NCBI GenBank assembly: GCA_964036045.1 | Contig: OZ038385.1 | Span: 33,611,129-33,675,128, forward strand | Direction: 5' to 3' | From: Eutreptiella sp. 'Long Island Sound 2002' | Lineage: Eukaryota > Euglenozoa > Euglenophyceae > Eutreptiales > Eutreptiaceae | DNA length: 64,000 nt | Shown here: one piece after another, positions 35,044 to 43,608 of the stretch | Numbering within the stretch: the first letter of the stretch is position 1 | How the letters are laid out: every line of letters starts with the position of its first letter | Notes under the pieces: generated by a model | The model's database searches: none | Told to the model about the DNA's origin: nothing | Seen by the model: the letters and a program-made list of their open reading frames with translations, nothing else | Made by a program: the position numbers and the translations under genes

Positions 35044-38000
35044 ATGGGACACGCTCACTACGTGCCTCTGGAGCTACGGCCCGACGGGTGATGCAAATAC
35101 CCAGCAGACGCCAACGCCAACAGACGTACACGTGAGCAATACCTCAGGTTTACGCCATGACACACCCTGCAAAATTTTGCGGAGCGACCTCATGTGTTTC
35201 CTCAGGCTCCGGGATACACCACCCACCCCCTTGGCATTCACCGCCCCCACACTACGCAATCTCCTCTCCTCCCACTCCTACTCAATGCATGCATTTCACA
35301 ATTGGTCTGCGATTTGCATTGGTACCCATCGTTTAGTCAATGCCCTGCGAGCCGCAGCATGCTACGCAACGCTCCAACTCGTGCTCCGCCTCCTTTACAT
35401 CCCGCACGTTCTCAGAACTGCACCCATAAGCCATGACGCCAGGGTATCCCCATTGTGCGGCTCACCACGTAGTGCGCCACGACATCCACTTGCCCTGCCC
35501 CACAGCACGTCCGCAATTCGCACAACCCTGCCACAACCAACCCCCCTGCTGCAGCCACCCTCCATTGTACCAGGGCCGCCCTTCGAGACGTACACCTCAC
35601 TGCCTTCGCCCACCAACGCAACCCCATCCCAGACAGGCCCTGTGATTGATACTACCGATACCACCTCCAATGTCACACAAACAGTGCATTCTGCTGCCCC
35701 CCCCCAATCCATTCCTGCACCCCGGCCACCAGATAAGACTGCCTCCACGCCTTCGTCCCCGCCCCCCCCGTGCTCAACACCACCAAATACACACAATGAA
35801 CCGCCCCCACCCCTGTTCAGAGCACCGCCCACTGGGGATGCCCTTTCCCACGCGTCCCTGAACGTTGGCGGGCCGGAGATTACCCCCAATAGGTTGTGCC
35901 ATCTTCTGAATGGATTCACCACTGCCCCCCACACAATTAGCATACAAGAATTCAAACCAACAGCTACACACCATGTGAAGGAGTACGAAAGGGTCGCAAT
36001 GTTTTGGAAATATCACCTACTGTACAGCGCCCCCACTTCAAAAAACGGTGTCGCACTTTTCGTACACACCTCAATCTCTCCAATACCCCCAGCGCTCACC
36101 ATACACATACCTGGCATACTCATCTCCACACAGCTGCATCTCCACCCTGACCCCTTGATCCCCCCACTGAGGATTGCCTCATATTACGGCCCCCATACCA
36201 TATCAGAAAAACGTCGATGCGAACCGGTCCTCAACTCCCTCCTCCGGGAGGCATGTATCATTCTCGGCGACTACAACTGCACCACCCATCACTCACACGC
36301 CACCACTCTCACTTCTAATCTCTGGCCCTGGCTCATAGCCAAGGAGCGATCGGGTGCCCTGAGTGATCTACTCCTACCCTTCACCACCTCCACCCCATAT
36401 ACGCGGGTTAGGCGATATGCTGGTACAAAAAGCTACATTGACCGTGCTTATGGTACCCGTTTGTACCAAGCCTGCTACAGCCCCTCATCTGCCGAAGTGG
36501 TAGATTTTTCTAAAGTGCATGGGTCTTCAGATCATGACCCAATTATCATCCGCTCCATTCCCTGGACCACCCCCCAGATACCTGAACCCAGATGTGCACA
36601 GTGGAACCGCCGTGACCTGCACAAATTCCGTTCCCTCATGGAACACTCTGTACATGATCTACAGACCCCCACCAGCTTTCACGATGTGGAGTCCACGTAC
36701 CACACCCTTGTACAACATATGCTCCACGCAATGCGCACGGTGAATTCTGCCAAGCCAGCCCTCCAGACCAATTCCACAGATATTTCTGACTGGCATCAGG
36801 TGGTCAAGCAGCTGACCCGGCAGGCCAAGCGTCGGTCCAAAGTGTTCTACCGACGTATCAAACACACCCTGCTTACTCCGCCTGCTCCCTCCACCCTCCC
36901 CGTGCCCTCCCGCAAGATACAGCGCATTCTCCAGCGTAACTCCCCCTGGAGTGCACATGCATCTGAGCTCATCACCCCCCAGCCCTTACTGCCTGACCCC
37001 CCCCCCCCCTCTGTGGAGGAACTCCGCATTCTGGCGAAGTCCTCCCGGAAAAAATCCCCTGGACCCGATGGCGTGCCCCCCTATTTAATAGCTGTCCTCC
37101 CTGATGCTGCATTCTCCATAGTACATCAGTGCCTCGCACTGTGTTATGATGTTGGCGACATCCCCCACAGCTGGCTTGTATCAGAGACCCTGTGCATATT
37201 TAAAGGTAAAGGTTCCTGGAGGGATCCTGATAGGTGGCGACCCATTGCCATGAGCAATTCGGTGTACCGGCTGCTCATGCGATGGATCTATAAAAAGCTG
37301 TATCCCCTCCTCTCTCCACAACTACACTCGCGCCAATTTGGTGGGCGACGAGGCGTCTCCACTGCCCATGCCACACAAACCTTTTTTGACGACATTGACA
37401 ATGGCACCAGTTGGGAATCCATCTTTACCTTTGACATGTATCATGCCTTCGACAGTCCACCAAAAATACTCATCAGGGATGTACTCCAACGCATGGGGAC
37501 CCCCACCAAGTTACTGCTTTTAATTTCCACGGTACTTGAGCACGGGTCCACATACATCAGGGGCACACCGGATGAAATTTTCGGTACTACCCACGGCGTG
37601 AAACAGGGGTGCCCCATTTCCTGCTTCCTTTTTGTCATTGTTTTCGAAATTCCTCTACGCTATATACACTCCCACAATATACTTATCTCCGCCTATGTCG
37701 ACGACATCTCCACCCCCGTTGCACATATGGATGGTCCCAGAGTCGCCTCCATTGTCCAAACTGGCCTCAACCTGATCGGGTGCCAACTGAACGTTATAAA
37801 AAGTGAGTCCCTCCCTGTTTCTCCACACTGTACTCCCCCCCCCATGCTCCCCAAGTATTCACATCCGCCCTCTCCCCTGCAGGTATCCGCTGATTTCTGG
37901 GTCCCAGAGAGCTGTTCAACGTGGCCGGACTGGGCAGACTCCACCGAGTACCCCATGGCCAAGGTATCTCACCTCATGCACTTGGGACATCCCATCCCAA

Positions 38001-39541
38001 AAAATTTCGATGTCAGCCATGCTGTCCAGCTGATCTTTAGAGAACTACAGGCCCAACTCGCGGAGCTTAACGCCCTCCCCTCTCAGTCACTTGACAGAAT
38101 ACTGGTAGCCAACACATTGATCCTTCCCCGCCTGCTTTATCGATGTGAATGCCTCCCCCTATCTGCCGACCAGCTGAATCCAATGATCCAAGCCATTGAA
38201 AGATATGTGCTTGGAGTCGCGGGGTTACCCTCCCTTCTTGCCAAGAAGACACTGTATACCCACCACACTCATGGCTTGGGATTACGCTACTTTGCTGTTC
38301 TACAGCCCACCCGCATACTTGACTCCCTGCACACCAACCCACACCTCTTCCACCTCAGCACCCAATCAAAATTTCCCTTATCCCCCTGGCGTCTCTTCGC
38401 CACTGCCATCGCCCTGCTTGGCCCCCCCCGCGCCTCCCCCATGATCCCCCTCCCCGTCTCATGGGGGGCGAAACGCGCCTTGCGGAGTGCCACCACAGTG
38501 ATCACCGAATCTGGGATCACAGCATACATCCTGCCTGGACCCAACCCCCCCCCAGACTGCACCTACACTGATGGCAGTCGACTTGGTACCCCCCCAGCCT
38601 CAGGCGCATGTGCACTCCTCCCCGATGGGCGCATAGTCGTCTGCCGCGTCCCTGGACCCCCCAACTCGTACAAGGCAGAGGTTATTGGCATCCTCCTTGG
38701 TTCAGAATTTTCCCCCCCCTCATCCAAAATCAAGGTTGACTGCAAGGGCGCTATCTCCTCCACCACAGGGGACAAGCGCCCTCTACGTTATGCTCATTAT
38801 GTCCAGCTGGCCAGGAAATCCATCCAAAGCAAATGCCATGCAGTAGAATGGATTGAAGGTCACACGGGCCACCTTTTCCAGGAACGATCCGATGAGTTCG
38901 CCAAGTACGGCTCCACTCTCCCCCTCCCCCCCCCTGCCAAACCCTCCACCCCGTGGGACGTCGTCCGCCACGGCGAACTCATGTCCCCCCCACACAAGGT
39001 CTGGACACACGACCTCTTTCCATCACACACACACGAAAATTTCCACTCTTCCTCCTGGCGGCCACTTAAATTTCGTCGCTTGGCGTGGCATAAGTGGCTC
39101 TTTGGCCTCCAGACCCGACTGGGGTACAGCCACTATGCAACCTTCTGGAAAGATGATGTGCCCCCCACCCCCTGCCCCCACTGTTCCCTCAGACACAACA
39201 TGAGCGTCCACGGGTACATAGCACACTGCTCGCCCGCACACCCACTCGTCCATGCGTGGACAACTGCTTGGCCCGTCTCCTCCACTCCCATCAGGTGGCG
39301 AGCCACTGCCCACAAACGTGACCTCAGGATCACTGGGCGCCTTGCAATTCCTATTTCGCTTTTTCGTGCCCTGAGCGCCGCCCACGGTGGCCCCAGGGCA
39401 GCCAGGAAAATAGTGTATAAGTGGCAGGAGAGCGTGATGGATAACGTGACTGATGCCCTGTCTGACTGCATCCCAACCCCATCGTCCAAGCCCAATCCAT
39501 TTACCCCATCCGATTGGAATGTCACCTCCCGTCCAGTTTGA
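34904..39541 (+). CDS. LINE ORF2: endonuclease, reverse transcriptase, RNase H
   Basis: Up to 1545 codons. Residues 1-310 are a Pro/Thr-rich linker, so the true start may lie after 34904. APE-type endonuclease about 315-550: SLNVGG, IQEFK, GDYNC and SDHD carry the usual Asn, Glu, Asp/Asn and His residues. RT about 700-1000: KKSPGPDGVPPYL, RPIAMSNSVYRLL, FDMYHAFDS, GVKQGCPIS and the active site AYVDD near residue 930. RNase H about 1215-1350: CTYTDGSRLG, YKAEVIG, VDCKGAI, RSDEFAKYG. The C-terminus has a CPHC-x-H-x-C-type zinc motif near 1423. All key catalytic residues are present, so the protein looks functional. It mediates cleavage of the target DNA and copying of the LINE RNA in the nucleus. 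Confidence 0.92.
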   Translation: MKQTWRPPQTRLVHSPSLTFTPPPFHPLTPLPPLLSPPPLHFSLRHEWDTLTTCLWSYGPTGDANTQQTPTPTDVHVSNTSGLRHDTPCKILRSDLMCFLRLRDTPPTPLAFTAPTLRNLLSSHSYSMHAFHNWSAICIGTHRLVNALRAAACYATLQLVLRLLYIPHVLRTAPISHDARVSPLCGSPRSAPRHPLALPHSTSAIRTTLPQPTPLLQPPSIVPGPPFETYTSLPSPTNATPSQTGPVIDTTDTTSNVTQTVHSAAPPQSIPAPRPPDKTASTPSSPPPPCSTPPNTHNEPPPPLFRAPPTGDALSHASLNVGGPEITPNRLCHLLNGFTTAPHTISIQEFKPTATHHVKEYERVAMFWKYHLLYSAPTSKNGVALFVHTSISPIPPALTIHIPGILISTQLHLHPDPLIPPLRIASYYGPHTISEKRRCEPVLNSLLREACIILGDYNCTTHHSHATTLTSNLWPWLIAKERSGALSDLLLPFTTSTPYTRVRRYAGTKSYIDRAYGTRLYQACYSPSSAEVVDFSKVHGSSDHDPIIIRSIPWTTPQIPEPRCAQWNRRDLHKFRSLMEHSVHDLQTPTSFHDVESTYHTLVQHMLHAMRTVNSAKPALQTNSTDISDWHQVVKQLTRQAKRRSKVFYRRIKHTLLTPPAPSTLPVPSRKIQRILQRNSPWSAHASELITPQPLLPDPPPPSVEELRILAKSSRKKSPGPDGVPPYLIAVLPDAAFSIVHQCLALCYDVGDIPHSWLVSETLCIFKGKGSWRDPDRWRPIAMSNSVYRLLMRWIYKKLYPLLSPQLHSRQFGGRRGVSTAHATQTFFDDIDNGTSWESIFTFDMYHAFDSPPKILIRDVLQRMGTPTKLLLLISTVLEHGSTYIRGTPDEIFGTTHGVKQGCPISCFLFVIVFEIPLRYIHSHNILISAYVDDISTPVAHMDGPRVASIVQTGLNLIGCQLNVIKSESLPVSPHCTPPPMLPKYSHPPSPLQVSADFWVPESCSTWPDWADSTEYPMAKVSHLMHLGHPIPKNFDVSHAVQLIFRELQAQLAELNALPSQSLDRILVANTLILPRLLYRCECLPLSADQLNPMIQAIERYVLGVAGLPSLLAKKTLYTHHTHGLGLRYFAVLQPTRILDSLHTNPHLFHLSTQSKFPLSPWRLFATAIALLGPPRASPMIPLPVSWGAKRALRSATTVITESGITAYILPGPNPPPDCTYTDGSRLGTPPASGACALLPDGRIVVCRVPGPPNSYKAEVIGILLGSEFSPPSSKIKVDCKGAISSTTGDKRPLRYAHYVQLARKSIQSKCHAVEWIEGHTGHLFQERSDEFAKYGSTLPLPPPAKPSTPWDVVRHGELMSPPHKVWTHDLFPSHTHENFHSSSWRPLKFRRLAWHKWLFGLQTRLGYSHYATFWKDDVPPTPCPHCSLRHNMSVHGYIAHCSPAHPLVHAWTTAWPVSSTPIRWRATAHKRDLRITGRLAIPISLFRALSAAHGGPRAARKIVYKWQESVMDNVTDALSDCIPTPSSKPNPFTPSDWNVTSRPV

Positions 39542-39855
39542 TTCCCCTGCTGTACCCCCCCCCCCCCACTGCACAGAACCCCCCCTGCCTCTGACTACCT
39601 CCCCTGATATACACCACCTCGTCTCTCTGCAGGGTTCAACACAGAGCCGTGAACGAAGAGAAGGCAATCTCCACAGCATGCCCCTCTCTTAAACTAACAT
39701 ATGGCATGCGTGCGTTGCCATCAGGGCACCACAGGAACGTCAGCACAGGCACTGTCATCGTCAACATCAGTGTGCTTACTGTACTCAGTCTCTTGCTTTG
39801 CCCACCACTGCGTGATGCCCTCATCATCCTGGTGCTGCTTTTTGGAGGGAAAAGG

Positions 39856-39902
<47 letters not shown>

Positions 39903-40423
39903 CCCTTACTCCCCCTTTTGCCCCATGCACCGACCCCCCCTCCCTCTACAGGTCTCTGCAACAGCCCCATGGATCAGGAGTGAACAACCACTGCAGCTCA
40001 CCCCGAGGTGATACGGGGCAGAGCAATATAAGGGTCGCAGACCAGAGGGAGAGCACTCCCCCCCCCCCTACGCCCACACCACTGCATGGATCCACTGTAT
40101 GTCCACACCCTGCCCGGACTCCCTCCCTCCTCCACCATTACCCACCTCATTCTCTGGGACTCACAGCACTGGCCTCTGCCCGAATGCATGGTACCCCCAC
40201 TGGCTGTCTTGGCCTCAGGGCCCACAGCACGGGGCGATCACCCGCATTATGCCACCATGTTTAATATCATCTCTCTCAGCATGTACCTCCTCCGCATGGC
40301 CCCCCCATACACTGACCCCTGACCCTCGGGGATGTGGGTGAATGGCTGTATGATGGGCTGGCCCTTTCCTGATTGGAACATTGCACAAAGGACTCAAGGC
40401 ATGTGTTTTCAAAAAAAAAAAAA
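39542..40423 (+). other. LINE 3' region with internal poly-A
   Basis: No gene recognised. Contains C runs, an uninterrupted run of 44 A at 39856-39899, another 500 bp of similar C-rich sequence, and the terminal poly-A at 40411-40423. The internal run could be part of the UTR or an older tail followed by transduced sequence. Confidence 0.6.
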
Positions 40424-40439
40424 AAGAAACGAAGCGTTT
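40424..40439 (+). repeat. Right target-site duplication of the LINE
   Basis: AAGAAACGAAGCGTTT, matching 32282-32297. After it the transposase coding sequence resumes. Confidence 0.9.
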
Positions 40440-40947
40440 GTTTTTTATATGGGATGGTATTGCTCATGTTTTGGGGTTGGCCGACGAGCACTTGGGTAAC
40501 CAGGTTGTCATGCGGTTGCGGGACGTGATGCAACGGCTCTATTGCACCTATCAGCGCATCGACATTGACCCCCCAGCGGACTGTCGGCAGGCGGCCTGGG
40601 AACTTCGCGCACACTGTTTGCCTGATACCCGTTCTCATTATCTGATAATCTTGGAGTTCGATGTGCCCAGAATCCTAGAGGCGATAGCACCTTACGGGCT
40701 TGGGATGTACTGCCAGGACTTGGCTGAAACCACGAATGCCAAGCTAAAGGATTTCTACTTGCGGTTCACAAACAGAGGGGGCAGCACCACAGATGACTAC
40801 CAGCTCTCTGCTCTGCTACAAACCATGGAGCATGCCTTCTTGTACACGCACTCCCATATTGTAGCTCACGGTACAACGCGCCCGATCCCTTGCCCAAACG
40901 CTGCATTGTTCGAATCCTTAATAGACGATGCCGCTCAATGGTGCTGA
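40425..40947 (+). pseudogene. Transposase C-terminal part, separated by the LINE
   Basis: Reads RLFFIWDGIAHVLGLADEHL in the frame that crosses the target duplication, then a helical region and LIILEFDVPRILEAIAPYGL. It ends with YCQDLAETTNAKLKDFYL and RFTNRGG. The E-x2-N-x2-K spacing followed by TNRGG is a good candidate for the third catalytic Glu of a DDE transposase. TGA at 40945 lies inside the start of the next gene. The LINE and the upstream lesions make this copy non-functional as a full transposase. Confidence 0.6.
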
Positions 40948-43188
40948 CAAAGGAAGACAAGGCCGATGTCGCAAGACTGGTGGCGGTATGTGTTATTCTC
41001 CAAGCCCTGCAGGCAAGCGTTGTAGTCCTTCGAATTTAGTCTTCGTTCGAATCTTCGAATCTTCGAACGAACTCTCGTTCGAAGATTTTTCTTCGTTCGA
41101 ATATTCGAATCTTCGTTCGAAGATATTTTTCGAATCTTTCGCGCTGTGCTCAGGAGTTGCTTCAGGCGCACCCAACTTCTGCCCCAGCGTCACGATCATC
41201 GCCAGGAACACCTTCCCGGAGTAGTACACAACTGGCTCAGCACCCCACGCCGCAGCGTTCAGCGGATTTGGAGCCGTCACCATCCCCTTCTCGCCGTTTG
41301 GATGACCCGCTAGATTTTGGATCCCAGGATTCAGAAGAATATGATCCGGATTACGTGGTGGTGAACGAAGTGCTCGATGTCAGCGCCGAGTTCGACACTT
41401 GCCGCCAGGTAATCGTTGAATCCGGAGTCACCCGCCCCTACCTTGACCTCATTCTAGCCAAATCCGTACCCAATCCGCATACGCCCATTTTCGGGGACCC
41501 GAAGTACGCTTGGCTTACGCCACTGTCAACCTATGGGCGCTGTTTCGGAAAGTGTTTATCAGCCGATTGCAAAGATGTGGCTGTGGAGAGGGACTTGCCT
41601 TGTGCACTGGTCGCCCGCGCCTTCCCCTTCGCAGTCCCGAACAAAAAAGGCACCCCAACGCCGATAATACGTATGCTTGCGCTTGTTTGGCACGCCTACG
41701 GCGCAGTGGAGAGCTGGCGTGAAGACCGTACCGTGATGCTCAGATTCCCCTCCTCAGAGCCCCCAGGGTGGGGCAAATGTACATCAACGGGCCGCTTGAA
41801 AGGCGTCAAGGTCACCGCTCAGGCGCGGGCTGGTGGTGAGGCAGCCCAGACGGACGAAGGAGCGCAGCAAGCCGGGGGAGTACAACAATTGCAAAGCACA
41901 ACACCGGCGAAGTGGCAGACGGTGCTCCAGGCAGCAGTCGCAGCAGGAGTGCAGCATGGCTACATGGGAGGGGACATTCCTGAATGGGAGGTACCGCACT
42001 TACCTTGTAGCTGAGCGCTTTTGACCATGCATGCGTCCTGTACGTTTTTCTTCGAAAAATGTTCTTCGTTCGAAGAAAAAAACGTTCGTTCGAACATTCG
42101 AATCTTCGAACGAAGATTGTATTCGAAGTCTTTTACCACTCCACTGCCCACAGGTTGCAGCAACGCAAACCAGCGCCGTTGGCGTCAGGTGGAAGCTTCA
42201 GCTACCAAGTCGTGGAATTGAGACGACCGTGACTGCGGGCAGCCTGCTCAACGACCTCCTAACGAAGCCTGCGAGAGCACTGACGGTCCTCGGAGCACTC
42301 CAAAACCATGAAGAAGGTCGCAGAAAGGTGAAGTCGATGCCAACGTGGGTCAACCTGAGCCAGGGTGGTTCCACGTTGCATTCCCCTGAGGCAACCGAAA
42401 AAAAAGCGCCGACGACCAGTGCTGGTGTGCGGGGCAAAGATCCACAACCCGTTGTGTCCGGACGACGGGCAAAGAACCTTGCCGAGATTCCCTCGTCTTA
42501 CAAGAAGACAGAGAAGCCGAAGAAGAGACCACGAGCGAAGCAAGCGGCTAAGGAACCTCCGAAGAAAAAGGCAAGGCTGCTGCCGGGTGTGAGTTCGGAA
42601 AGTGAGGAGTTCGAAGAGACTGAAGAAGATGAGGAGGAGGAGCCGCCTTCCGGAGATGAAGAGGAGGAGCCGCCTGCCCGAGATGATGACGATGAAGACG
42701 AAACCCAGGAGACACAGATTCCAGACCGAGGGGAACTGCCGTGGGCATGGCTTCCCCTCCAACAAGGGGACCAGTGGGGAGCGTGGAGAGGAGTGCCGAT
42801 TTCGAAGTGGCGCCCCTGGCGAACGGAGATACCCAGAGACATCCTGCAACAGAAGCCCAAACTGGGCCGTGCCGGTACAATCTTTTGGGTCCCTGCAGAC
42901 TACAACTCTGCCATGTGGCATTCTGCGGGGGAGTATTGTGTTGCGGCCCGAAGCTACGCAACGGAGGAGGAGTGCAAAAACGCGGCGGCAGTGGCGTCGG
43001 CAACCGCTGGCGTGCCAGCTCCAAGTGCCAGGAAGAAGAAAGTGAAGGCAAAGAGGCAAAAGAAGAAGAGGAAGACGCCAACGAAGAGTGCTGGAAAGCA
43101 AGAAGAAGAAGATGCCGGAGAGGCAGACAAAGAGGATACGGAAAAGAAAGACGAGGTTGCAGTACTAGTGTCAGGCAGTGAGTCGTGA
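40938..43188 (+). CDS. Second gene of the DNA transposon (spliced, unknown function)
   Basis: Exons 40938-40985, 41154-41990 and 42154-43188, all phase 0 with GT-AG introns, giving about 639 residues. It starts MVLTKEDKADVARLVA, continues ELLQAHPTS in exon 2, and ends VSGSES. Exon 2 has a folded-looking part around VVVNEVLDVSAEFDTCRQVI and GDPKYAWLTPLSTYGRCFGK. Exon 3 carries a nuclear-localisation-like basic patch (KKTEKPKKRPRAKQAAKEPP), a long acidic run, a Trp-rich segment (GELPWAWLPLQQGDQWGAWR) and a Lys/Glu-rich tail. No known domain is evident. It overlaps the transposase end by 10 nt in another frame, so it is either a separate accessory protein or, if a frameshift is assumed, a C-terminal extension of the transposase. 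All exons are open. Confidence 0.65.
40986..41153 (+). other. Intron 1 of the second gene with TTCGAACGAA cluster
   Basis: 168 nt, GTATGT...GTGCTCAG, phase 0. About 41034-41140 is packed with TTCGTTCGAA and TTCGAACGAA motifs matching the transposon termini. Confidence 0.75.
41991..42153 (+). other. Intron 2 of the second gene with TTCGAACGAA cluster
   Basis: 163 nt, GTACCG...CTGCCCACAG, phase 0. Bases 42047-42130 carry the same motif family. An in-frame TAG lies inside, so retention would truncate the protein. Confidence 0.72.
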
Positions 43189-43277
43189 GCCAGGACTCAG
43201 AGAGCTACATTGGACAGGGACATTGGTGGTTCTGCGGTTCTGTTGTTGCCTGTATGTGCATTTGTAAACGCCGCGTC

Positions 43278-43521
43278 TTTTTCTTCGAAAAATATCTTTG
43301 TTCGAACATTCGAAGGTTCGTTCGAAGAAAAGTCCACCACATTTCGAAAACACATTTTCAGGGCATTCAGGTGGTTGCAAGCTGAATCCAAAAGACCAAA
43401 CCCTCAAAAAAACCTGTGTTGAGCATTTTATCGCAATGTTTGCAGCAAAACGGCCACAACAGAGGCGTTCGAACAGTTCAAAACCTTTCTTCGTTCGAAG
43501 AAATAATCTTCGTTCGAAGGT
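43278..43521. repeat. 3' subterminal TTCGAACGAA motif clusters of the DNA transposon
   Basis: Two clusters, at about 43278-43350 and 43468-43521, of TTCGAA-centred motifs between the end of the second gene and the right terminus. A GT-AG pair (GTGAGT at 43178 and TTTTCAG at 43358) could also make the first cluster a third intron of the gene, but the ORF ends before it is needed. Confidence 0.65.
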
Positions 43522-43556
43522 TTCGTTCGAAGAAAATACCCCCAGCGGTGGGTCTC
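43522..43556 (-). repeat. Right terminal inverted repeat of the DNA transposon
   Basis: The reverse complement begins GAGACCCACCGCTGGGGG and ends TCTTCGAACGAA, matching the left terminus with three mismatches. It is followed by AT then GGG, after which the retroelement B pol region resumes. Confidence 0.88.
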
Positions 43557-43602
43557 ATGGGTGCGGAACAAGGAGTTCGAGGTGACCTGTCCCGCGCAGT
43601 TC

Positions 43603-43608
43603 TGACGG
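43603..43608 (+). promoter_or_regulatory. TGA CGG at the Gag/Pol junction of element B (candidate readthrough stop)
   Basis: With the DNA transposon and one AT ignored, the gag frame passes through codons derived from 43559-43602, meets TGA at 43603-43605 followed by CGG, and continues in the same frame into the protease. UGA-CGG is an established leaky-stop context for viral and cellular readthrough. If the insertion border is 5 bp further out, gag would instead enter an overlapping frame ending near 43670, and Pol would need a frameshift. Confidence 0.55.

Larger units (their letters stand above)
32298..40423 (+). mobile_element. Full-length LINE inserted in the transposase gene
   Basis: About 8.1 kb, bounded by a 14-16-bp target duplication and ending in a poly-A of about 15. 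It has a 190-bp 5' leader, ORF1 (32488-35043), an overlapping ORF2 in another frame with endonuclease, RT and RNase H (up to 39541), and an 880-bp 3' region. Both ORFs are open and the borders are clean, so it appears to be a recent insertion. The endonuclease plus RNase H combination fits I-like or RNase H-bearing L1-like clades; I cannot place it more closely. Confidence 0.9.
30668..43556 (+). mobile_element. DNA transposon inserted in retroelement B
   Basis: 35-bp terminal inverted repeats (30668-30702 and 43522-43556) match at 32 of 35 positions: GAGACCCAC, four variable bases, GGGGG, then TATTTTCTTCGAACGAA. AT flanks both ends and is a probable 2-bp target duplication; the outer bases CCC/GGG are also complementary, so the exact border could lie 5 bp further out. 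It carries a broken DDE-like transposase, an intact spliced second gene, 21-bp subterminal repeats, and clusters of TTCGAACGAA-type motifs at both ends and in all introns. An 8.1-kb LINE has inserted within it, leaving about 4.75 kb of native transposon. I cannot assign a superfamily. Confidence 0.85.

Noticed and set aside
43178-43358. A third intron of the transposon's second gene (GTGAGT to TTTTCAG)
   Set aside because: The exon frame already ends at TGA 43186, and the sequence after the acceptor gives only a short, unremarkable extension. Kept as a subterminal motif cluster instead.
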